From contig CAKQFW010000136.1 of NCBI GenBank assembly GCA_934230965.1, positions 1-5,466 of the forward strand: 5,466 nucleotides of DNA. Reading direction: 5' to 3'. This document shows positions 1 through 5,466 of this stretch, one piece after another (position 1 is the first letter of the stretch; the number at the start of each line of letters is the position of its first letter). Under the pieces are notes generated by a model that saw only the letters and a list, made by a program, of their open reading frames with translations, was not told where the DNA came from and ran no database searches. Origin of the DNA: an uncultured Prevotella sp. GTDB lineage: Bacteria > Bacteroidota > Bacteroidia > Bacteroidales > Bacteroidaceae. A program made the position numbers and the translations under genes.

Positions 1-592
1 CTTCATATACATCCTGACCAGAGTGAGCAAATTTATAGTTGGCCAATACATTAACGTCTTCAGACCAATCGTTTACGTTGCCAATGAAGTAGTAGGCAGC
101 AGAGATGAAGGGCGCCTTAGGCGTAACGTTAATGTTAATTTCGCCTGCATCGACCAACATTCTTTGTTCAGAGATGTTTACGTTTGAATAGACATGTGCT
201 TTGAACGATCTTGCCGAGGGGCGCTTGCCGTAAGCCTTTACAACAGCGTTTTGCAGCGCAGTGCTGTCGACGGTGCCATCGTTGTTGACCTCAGTAATGG
301 TTTGAGGCTGTGCATCGACGGCCGAGGCATCGGTAGGTGTGATGACGATGCGTGTGTTGTCAAGTGTGGTGCCTGCAGGCAGGGCAGCCTCAGAGAGGTT
401 AAACACCTTTACGTTCTCGCCAGGGTTGGCAAGGTTAACATCGGCAGCAGCCGTGGCAGTGTAACCCGGGAGTGTGATGGCAGCCTCGGGGCCGTTTTTC
501 TGTGGTGTAGCCCAATCGTCATAGTCGCCATTGCAACTGGCAAACACAAGTGATGCCAAAGCTGCTAAACCATATATGAATGATTTTTTCAT
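1..592 (-). CDS. SusF-like (DUF5115-type) surface lipoprotein, 5' part only
   Basis: Probable cell-surface glycan-binding lipoprotein at the SusF position of a Sus operon. The reading frame opens with ATG at 592-590 and runs off the window edge, giving 197 complete residues. Seen directly: residues 1-20 are a lipoprotein signal peptide (MKKSF..., hydrophobic core, lipobox VFASC with the lipidated Cys at 20). The Cys is followed by an acidic stretch, NGDYDDW, of the kind that directs Bacteroidota lipoproteins to the cell surface. Residues 27-45 (WATPQ...ITLPGY) resemble the start of DUF5115 / SusF-SusE family proteins. Residues 45-160 look like a beta-rich Ig-like domain. From about 165 the segment YYFIGNVNDW looks like the first strand of a starch-binding module of the type repeated in SusE and SusF. 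It follows susE after a structured spacer of 126-158 bp. The ligand is inferred from context only, and the number of binding modules is unknown because the 3' end is missing. Confidence 0.85.
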   Translation of the reverse strand, partial: MKKSFIYGLAALASLVFASCNGDYDDWATPQKNGPEAAITLPGYTATAAADVNLANPGENVKVFNLSEAALPAGTTLDNTRIVITPTDASAVDAQPQTITEVNNDGTVDSTALQNAVVKAYGKRPSARSFKAHVYSNVNISEQRMLVDAGEININVTPKAPFISAAYYFIGNVNDWSEDVNVLANYKFAHSGQDVYE

Positions 593-613
593 TGTTGTTC
601 TGTTTTTAGTGTC

Positions 614-700
614 GTTGAGCGCGTGTGGTGAGGTCCCCTTTTCTTGTAGGTAAGCCTTTTCTGCTGCCCTTGCAAGAAAAGGGGGCTATCACGTCTCAAC
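614..700 (-). repeat. Intergenic imperfect inverted repeat (stem-loop) between susE-like and susF-like genes
   Basis: The spacer holds a perfect 12-bp inverted repeat, CCCCTTTTCTTG at 635-646 and CAAGAAAAGGGG at 673-684, with a 26-nt loop. Further pairing lies outside it: CGTG 622-625 with CACG 690-693, and GTTGAG 614-619 with CTCAAC 695-700. That makes about 22 pairs interrupted by internal loops. A second, competing pairing exists: CCTTTTCT at 655-662 can pair with AGAAAAGG at 675-682 (12-nt loop), and it uses the same right arm. Neither strand has a T-run after the stem, so a standard intrinsic terminator is not supported. Possible roles are mRNA processing or stabilisation between susE and susF, attenuation, or a dispersed intergenic repeat. 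The structure is seen in the sequence; any role is inference. Confidence 0.7.
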
Positions 701-718
701 AATTTATAGTTATCAATG

Positions 719-772
719 TTATTTAACCTCGGCTGTGTTCATGTCAAAGTTTACATACAGCTTCTTGCCAGG
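719..772 (-). other. Out-of-frame remnant of the SusE-like C-terminus
   Basis: Just beyond the frame break in the SusE-like gene, a different minus-strand frame reads 17 codons, PGKKLYVNFDMNTAEVK, then TAA at 721-719. This is the expected ending of Prevotella/Bacteroides SusE-like proteins, whose last beta strand typically reads like KLYVxFDxNTGEVK. The annotated reading frame misses it and stops at 751 after the unrelated tail LLARSCM. The remnant has no start codon of its own and is not a separate gene. It marks where susE originally ended, which would make the original gap to the SusF-like start 126 bp. The family comparison is from memory. Confidence 0.75.
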
Positions 773-1848
773 AGTACACCTTTGAGGATGGTGAACTCTG
801 AGCGATACCAGTCGATACCAGGAATCTTGATAGAAACGCGGAGCTCGCCAGCGGCAGCGAAGGCCGGTGATTCCCATACGCCGCTTGCGTCGGCAGGAGC
901 GGTGAGCTTCCAGCTATCGTTGAATTCCCAGATACCACCGTTGCTTGCACCGAAGATGTAAACCTCGGCAGGATAGATGGTGAGGTCGTAGTCGATTGAC
1001 TTGCCATCGGGAGTGATGGTGCCCTTGAAGTAGAGGGTGTACCATCCGCCGTTTGTAAACTGGATGTTGTTGTTGTCGTCCACGTTAGCGTGAGCGCCAG
1101 CGTTGGCATTATCGGTAACGCTGTTCAGGGCGTTGTAGTCTTTATAGCCGCCTTCATCAGTACCCCACTTAAACTGACCGCCAGCGGGAACATAAACCAC
1201 GGTGAAGTATTGACCATCGATACCAGCCAGCTTGGGCACTTCCTTCCAGCTGTTCCAAGCATCTTGTATTGATGAGCCAATGACGAAGAGGTTAGGCTTA
1301 AACTCGGCATCGGGAGCCACGTATGTAGCGTGTACTGAGGGCAGGGTGATAACGTTTGAGAAGGTTTCGCCCAGCTTCTTGTCCATACCGCCATCAATGC
1401 AAGCGCGCAGCTTGATGTAGGTGGTCACCTTTTCAGGCACAGTAACAGCGTCGGGGTTTGCCTTTTGGTAGAGTTCTACTACAGCGTCGTTCAGCTCGCG
1501 TGCGCTTACCTGCATCTTTGCAAGGTAGTAAGAAGAAGGCAGCTCAGTGTATACAGCATCGGCGTTGCCTTGTGCGAAGGTGGGGTCGAGTGATACCTGT
1601 ACATAATAGTTTACTACATAGGGCACGCCACCACCATAGTTGGGCTGTGTGCATGTGAGCCATACGCCTTCAGAGTTGACCAGGTCGTAAGTATTGTTTT
1701 CAGCATAAGCCGGTGTGTTGAGCACGAAGCCTTCAGACACATGACTTAAGTCGAGTGTTGGGTTGCTGCCATCGTCGGTGTCGCATGATGCAAAGATAAG
1801 CGGCAAGACCATGAGCGGAAGCATCATTAATTTATATATCGATTTCAT
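751..1848 (-). CDS. SusE-like starch-binding surface lipoprotein, C-terminus disrupted
   Basis: Outer-membrane lipoprotein of the SusE family, expected to bind alpha-glucan at the cell surface beside SusCD. The 365-residue frame starts at ATG 1848-1846, the first Met before a clear lipoprotein signal: hydrophobic residues 7-20, lipobox IFASC, lipidated Cys22, then the acidic residues DTDD. Residues 31-170 are the SusE N-terminal Ig-like domain (FVLNTPAY, WLTCTQPNYGGG, YYVQVSLDPTF). Residues 185-290 form a first binding module (LFVIGSSIQDAWNSW, then GGQFKWG). Residues 292-357 begin a second (AEVYIFGASNGGIW, IPGIDWYRSEF). Aromatic residues W198, W201, W228, W307 and W347 are candidate sugar contacts. 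The second module breaks off after ILKGV358: the last seven residues, LLARSCM, are unlike the family, and the normal ending lies out of frame at 772-719. The gene starts 51 bp after susD. It is either a truncated variant or a sequence error; the family assignment is firm, the product's competence is not. Confidence 0.88.
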   Translation of the reverse strand: MKSIYKLMMLPLMVLPLIFASCDTDDGSNPTLDLSHVSEGFVLNTPAYAENNTYDLVNSEGVWLTCTQPNYGGGVPYVVNYYVQVSLDPTFAQGNADAVYTELPSSYYLAKMQVSARELNDAVVELYQKANPDAVTVPEKVTTYIKLRACIDGGMDKKLGETFSNVITLPSVHATYVAPDAEFKPNLFVIGSSIQDAWNSWKEVPKLAGIDGQYFTVVYVPAGGQFKWGTDEGGYKDYNALNSVTDNANAGAHANVDDNNNIQFTNGGWYTLYFKGTITPDGKSIDYDLTIYPAEVYIFGASNGGIWEFNDSWKLTAPADASGVWESPAFAAAGELRVSIKIPGIDWYRSEFTILKGVLLARSCM

Positions 1849-1899
1849 GATACAATGTCTTTGTTTGTTTTACAATATTGTTTTATCACAATGTTTTTA

Positions 1900-3654
1900 T
1901 TAGTAACCAGGGTTCTGAGTCATGTTGGGGTTGCCACTAATCTCACCATCTGGAACAGGATAGATAGCGAAGTGTCCATCGACACCGCGACCGTTCTTTG
2001 CGCCACCCTTGAAACTCCACAGATACTTGCTACCTGTGTAGAGACCGAAGCGGTTCAGGTCGCTACGACGGCGTCCTTCCATATAGAACTCTTTGCACCA
2101 CTCGTTGATAAGTGTTTGTGCATCGACAGACTTTGAAAGGTTGGTCTTGCCAGCACGATGCTGTACTTCCTGTAGGTCGGCCAAACCCTTATCGCCCTCG
2201 CCCAGGCGCCACATAGCCTCGGCACGTGTGAGGTAAATCTCGGCGAGACGGATCAGAGGAATGTCGGTATCGCAGTAGTTGATGTCGTGTACAGTGCCGT
2301 TGTCAGAACGTACTGAAGTCCACTTCACGATAGAGGCACCATTGGTGAAGCCTGTTACCTGCTCGGCGGGCTCGATGGTGCGCAAACCACCACCTACGCC
2401 ACAGTAGAACAGGGCACGCTGGTCGTCGGCTTTCTTGATAAACTCGGCTGTGCTTCCGCCCAGCGCCTTATCCATAGCAATAACGTTAGCCTCTGACAGG
2501 TTGCTCTTGTCGAGGTTGTTATCAGCGATGTACTTGTCGTAAACAGCCTGACGGTTTGACAATGTCTCGGCAGCGTCTTTGCCAGGAGCAGCGTCGGCAG
2601 CACAAGCTACAGGAATGTCGGCCTCGTTGGGGATAAACATCTGCAAGAGGGTCTTGCGTGCGAAGATACACTGCCAGGGGTTGCTCTGATAATAGTAGGG
2701 CATGCCCGACATGCGTGAACCATTGATAAGCATGGTAGAACCAGAGTCTTCACGTGTCTTAGCACCATCCTGACGAATGGGGAAGATAATCTCCTTTATG
2801 GCCTGTTCGTTCTCGTCGTTGTCGGCCATGAAGAGCTGCTGATAGCCGCTGTAGCCGTTATCGTTAGTGGCCTTTGAGAGCTCGTAAACGTTTTTCTCAA
2901 GGATCTTGTCGCAATAAGTCTTAGCTTTGGCATAGTCGGTTACCTGTCCGTCGGTATAAACCTTTGAGTTGAGGGCGAGACGTGCGTGCAGGGCATAGGC
3001 TGCACCACGGTCGGCGCGACCAAAGTTTTGACGGTTGTTGTAAGCACCTACCTCTTTCATGAGGGGCTCAATCTCGGTCAGCTCATTGTCAATCCAGTCG
3101 TATAAGTCTTTGCCACCCTTTTCAACAGGCAGCTCAGCATTGAAGGTATCTTTGAAGGGAGCCTTGTGGAAGAGGTCGAGGAAATTAAAGTACATCATAG
3201 CGCGGAGGAAACGGATTTCGGCTATCTGGTCAGCGTCAATCTTACCATCCTGCTCGCTGATAAACTGGTTATACAGTGTGATGTTGTATGCCAGACGCTG
3301 GTAGCACCAGTTGGCACGCTCAGAGCCTTTGTTCCAAGCAAAGAAACAGATAGGCGACATGTCGGTGTTCTCGAGCCATGCCCACAGAATTTCGTCGCTG
3401 TTCAGCTCTTGCAGGTTGAACACGGTGCGGTAGTATCCGCTCTCGTCTTCTTTATCAGTAACGTCGCCATCGCCTGTAGCACCCTTCTGGCCTGTGAGGC
3501 CCAGTGCGCCATATTGTTTAGCCAATAGCTCTTCAACGGTATAGGTCGTTGAGTATTTTTTATCTATTGACTTAATGTTCAACTCGTCAGCACATGACAC
3601 CAAACCCAGTGCGAGACAGGCCATTGCTGCGGTCTTTATTGTCTTATATTTCAT
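1900..3654 (-). CDS. susD: SusD-type starch-binding outer-membrane lipoprotein
   Basis: Surface lipoprotein that caps the SusC channel and delivers oligosaccharide to it. Start chosen at ATG 3654-3652, giving 584 residues: this places a standard lipoprotein signal at 1-20 with lipobox GLVSC and Cys21. The in-frame ATG at 3687 would add 11 residues, MVKKKFKDITT, ahead of it. The protein has the SusD fold signatures: TPR-like helical segments (about 141-162 and 212-230), RLAEIYLTRAEAMWRLG at 469-485 and the family motif EFYMEGRRRSDLNRFG at 522-537. It ends NMTQNPGY, a typical SusD ending. Compared from memory with B. thetaiotaomicron SusD (551 residues), long identical blocks occur, such as FMADNDENE (275-283) and PIRQDG (292-297). 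Known starch contacts R81, W98, N101 and W320 correspond to R76, W93, N96 and W327; Y296 corresponds to D303. It starts 54 bp after the susC stop. A starch-like substrate is well supported, but exact specificity is inferred. Confidence 0.95.
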   Translation of the reverse strand: MKYKTIKTAAMACLALGLVSCADELNIKSIDKKYSTTYTVEELLAKQYGALGLTGQKGATGDGDVTDKEDESGYYRTVFNLQELNSDEILWAWLENTDMSPICFFAWNKGSERANWCYQRLAYNITLYNQFISEQDGKIDADQIAEIRFLRAMMYFNFLDLFHKAPFKDTFNAELPVEKGGKDLYDWIDNELTEIEPLMKEVGAYNNRQNFGRADRGAAYALHARLALNSKVYTDGQVTDYAKAKTYCDKILEKNVYELSKATNDNGYSGYQQLFMADNDENEQAIKEIIFPIRQDGAKTREDSGSTMLINGSRMSGMPYYYQSNPWQCIFARKTLLQMFIPNEADIPVACAADAAPGKDAAETLSNRQAVYDKYIADNNLDKSNLSEANVIAMDKALGGSTAEFIKKADDQRALFYCGVGGGLRTIEPAEQVTGFTNGASIVKWTSVRSDNGTVHDINYCDTDIPLIRLAEIYLTRAEAMWRLGEGDKGLADLQEVQHRAGKTNLSKSVDAQTLINEWCKEFYMEGRRRSDLNRFGLYTGSKYLWSFKGGAKNGRGVDGHFAIYPVPDGEISGNPNMTQNPGY

Positions 3655-3708
3655 AGTTGTAATATCTTTAAATTTTTTCTTTACCATTAATCTCTTTCGA
3701 GTGGCTGA

Positions 3709-5466
3709 TTAGAAATTGAAGTTTACACCCACCTGGAAGCTGATAGGACGTGGATAGGGGTTGTTATCTACACCGTTAGCAATTTCAGGGTCAAGACCTT
3801 TATACTTGGTGATGACGAAGGGGTTCTGGCAAGTAGCGTAAACGCGTCCTGAGAAGTAGTCTTGGCCAGCATACTTGAGCAATGCGGGGAAGGTGTAACC
3901 CAATGTGATGTTAGAGCACTTCAGGTATGAAGCATTGCGTACGAAGTAGTCGCTCAAGCTGCTTGATATGTTTGTTTTACCAGTAAAGCCTATTGCTACG
4001 TCTTCAGGCATTGTGTTAGAGAAGGCTCCGTGGTTGTAGAGACCTGTTTCGCACACCTGTGCCTTGTCGGCCAGTGCCGAGAAGTAAACATAGTTGCCGA
4101 GCGATGCTCTAAGCGAGAAGCTCAAGTCCCAATTCTTATACAAGAACTTAGAGGTGAGACCCATCGTTACATCGGGAGCGGGGCTCTTGTAGTAGTAGCG
4201 GTCATCGTCGTTGATCTGGCCGTTGCCGTCGCGGTCAACATAAACACCCTCAATAGGCTTGCCGTTCTCGTCGTAAACCTGCTGGTAAACATAGTACGAG
4301 TTGAGGGGATGACCTACCTTATTGCGCTGCAGACGCACGCCATTACCACGGGCTGCTGAGGTGCTGGTTACCCATACCCAGTCTTGTGCGCCGGCTTTCA
4401 GCTCGGTAATCTTATTCTTGTTCCAACCTACGTTATAGGTCAGGTTCCATGTAAAGTCTTTGGTTACGATAGGCTTAACGTCGAAGGCAAGCTCAAGACC
4501 GTAGTTCTCGAGAGAACCAATGTTCTGCAACAGCTTATCGCCGAAGGTTACACCTGATACTACTGATACGTCAGAAAGCAGGTCGGTGGTCTTGCGCAGA
4601 TAACCGTCAACGCTTACTGAGAAGCGGTTGTTTAGTGCAGAGAAGTCGATACCAGCATTGTAGGTAGTGGTCTTCTCCCATGTCAGCTCAGCATTGTATT
4701 TGTTCGGACGGTTGGTGTATTTGTAGTTGTCGCCGAAGGGATACTGTGCATACTGGTCGCCGCGTACATAAAGTGGAGCATAGTAGAAGTCGGCAATATC
4801 GTTCTGCTGACCTGTTTTACCCCAACCTAAACGCAGCTTCAAGTCGTCAACCCAGTGCAGGTTCTTCATGAACGACTCTTTGTTGATCTTCCATGCGAAG
4901 GCTGCTGAGGGGAAATAGCCCCACTTGTGGCCATCGGCAAAACGTGAAGAACCGTCGGCACGGAAGGTAGCGGTGATGAGGTAACGGTCGAGGAGGTTAT
5001 AGTTTAAGCGACCGAAGTAAGATACCAGCGAGTTGTGTGTGGCCCACTCGGTTTCTTTTCTTGCCTTGGCGTTATAAGGCTCGTTAGTGTAGTAGTCGAA
5101 GCCCTGACCATATTCACCTGTACCTGTGCGGTGGTAGTGGCTCTGCTCGGCACCACCCATGATGTCGATGTCGTGTACACCAAACTTGTGGGCATATTGT
5201 GCGTAGGCGTTAGCTACAATATTATATTTCCAGTAACCCATGGTTTCTTCCCAGCCATAGTAGTTGTTGCTGCGTGAGTAGCGGCTAACAGAAACGTCCT
5301 GACGGGTGTCGGTATACTGTGCACCAATGCTTGCGTGCAAGTGTAGGTCTTCAAAGCCATGAATCTTATAGTCAACCTCAACGTTGCCGCTATAGTCGTT
5401 AGCATTAGCTAAGCAATTCTTGTTGTTAAGCATAGCAACAGGGTTCTCAGGTGTCTGGGTGTAACC
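3709..5466 (-). CDS. susC: SusC-type TonB-dependent oligosaccharide transporter, C-terminal part
   Basis: Outer-membrane TonB-dependent transporter that imports oligosaccharides captured by SusD. The reading frame is open at the window's right edge (first codons G-Y-T-Q-T) and ends at TAA 3711-3709, giving 585 residues. Family members are about 1000 residues, so the signal peptide, carboxypeptidase-like domain, TonB box and plug lie outside. What is visible is beta barrel: alternating aromatic strands, the SusC motif ITATFRADGSSRF followed by GYFPSAAFAWKINKE (residues 164-195), and NAGIDFSALNNRFSVSVDGY at 270-289. A Ca-binding-like loop, DRDGNGQINDDD, lies at 411-422 (bases 4236-4201), followed by PAPDVTMGL. 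The C-terminal strand ends in VGVNFNF, with the terminal Phe usual for barrel insertion. The Met at 5433 is internal and not the start. It lies immediately upstream of susD with a 54-bp gap, as in other Sus operons. The SusC assignment is secure; the starch role follows from the neighbouring SusD. Confidence 0.95.
   Translation of the reverse strand, partial: GYTQTPENPVAMLNNKNCLANANDYSGNVEVDYKIHGFEDLHLHASIGAQYTDTRQDVSVSRYSRSNNYYGWEETMGYWKYNIVANAYAQYAHKFGVHDIDIMGGAEQSHYHRTGTGEYGQGFDYYTNEPYNAKARKETEWATHNSLVSYFGRLNYNLLDRYLITATFRADGSSRFADGHKWGYFPSAAFAWKINKESFMKNLHWVDDLKLRLGWGKTGQQNDIADFYYAPLYVRGDQYAQYPFGDNYKYTNRPNKYNAELTWEKTTTYNAGIDFSALNNRFSVSVDGYLRKTTDLLSDVSVVSGVTFGDKLLQNIGSLENYGLELAFDVKPIVTKDFTWNLTYNVGWNKNKITELKAGAQDWVWVTSTSAARGNGVRLQRNKVGHPLNSYYVYQQVYDENGKPIEGVYVDRDGNGQINDDDRYYYKSPAPDVTMGLTSKFLYKNWDLSFSLRASLGNYVYFSALADKAQVCETGLYNHGAFSNTMPEDVAIGFTGKTNISSSLSDYFVRNASYLKCSNITLGYTFPALLKYAGQDYFSGRVYATCQNPFVITKYKGLDPEIANGVDNNPYPRPISFQVGVNFNF

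Noticed and set aside
194..553. Plus-strand 119-residue open frame
   Set aside because: It lies antisense to the lipoprotein-encoding frame at 592-1, has no family resemblance and is rich in Cys/Gly/Arg, as expected from reverse reading of that gene.
635..684. Intrinsic transcription terminator
   Set aside because: The stem is strong, but no T-run follows it on either strand: the minus strand continues ACCTCACC and the plus strand continues GCTATC.
751..780. Programmed frameshift joining SusE to its out-of-frame tail
   Set aside because: No slippery heptamer is present, and a simple frame change would still omit the strands expected between ILKG and PGKK, so a deletion explains the data better.
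744..1109. 121-residue open frame overlapping the SusE-like gene on the same strand
   Set aside because: It is out of frame with a well-recognised SusE protein, has a low-complexity Thr/Ser-rich composition and matches no family I know.
3166..3528. Plus-strand open frames antisense to susD, including one of 120 residues
   Set aside because: They are opposite a strongly conserved coding sequence, have no recognisable domain and no leader, and are best explained as mirror images of its codon use.
3655..3687. SusD start at the upstream ATG (3687)
   Set aside because: It would add an 11-residue charged extension before a signal peptide that is already complete from 3654, and would leave only 21 bp after susC. 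The downstream ATG gives a normal lipoprotein N-terminus.

Overview
The window is a piece of a starch-type polysaccharide utilization locus (Sus system) from a member of the Bacteroidota, most likely Prevotellaceae. The evidence is the gene order and family content: a SusC-type TonB-dependent transporter, a SusD-type lipoprotein, a SusE-type lipoprotein and a SusF-like lipoprotein whose N-terminus resembles the DUF5115 outer-membrane proteins I associate with Prevotella. Start codons are preceded by A/T-rich leaders without a Shine-Dalgarno core, as is usual in this phylum.

Everything reads on the minus strand, so transcription runs from high to low coordinates. 5466-3709 is the C-terminal ~585 residues of SusC (5' end outside the window). 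3654-1900 is a complete SusD of 584 residues. 1848-751 is the SusE-like protein, whose 3' end is damaged. 719-592 is an intergenic spacer with a long imperfect inverted repeat. 592-1 is the first 197 residues of the SusF-like protein (3' end outside the window). The gaps between susC/susD and susD/susE are about 50 bp, with no recognisable promoter or terminator, so a single polycistronic mRNA is likely. The order C-D-E-F is that of the Bacteroides thetaiotaomicron sus operon.

Functionally, SusC and SusD would form the outer-membrane oligosaccharide importer. SusE and SusF would be surface lipoproteins that hold the glucan. A starch or alpha-glucan substrate is supported by the close resemblance of this SusD to B. 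thetaiotaomicron SusD, including several known maltooligosaccharide contacts. That comparison is from memory, not from a computed alignment.

I do not see a wholly new system. Four points deserve a second look. (1) A frame-disrupting deletion near 770-780 removes the end of the last SusE domain and leaves an out-of-frame remnant of the family C-terminus at 772-719. (2) A 614-700 inverted repeat between susE and susF can fold in two mutually exclusive ways. (3) The SusD starch site keeps both arc tryptophans but appears to have lost the arc tyrosine. (4) The SusF position is held by a DUF5115-like protein rather than a classical SusF. There is no sign of mobile elements, CRISPR, tRNA or rRNA.
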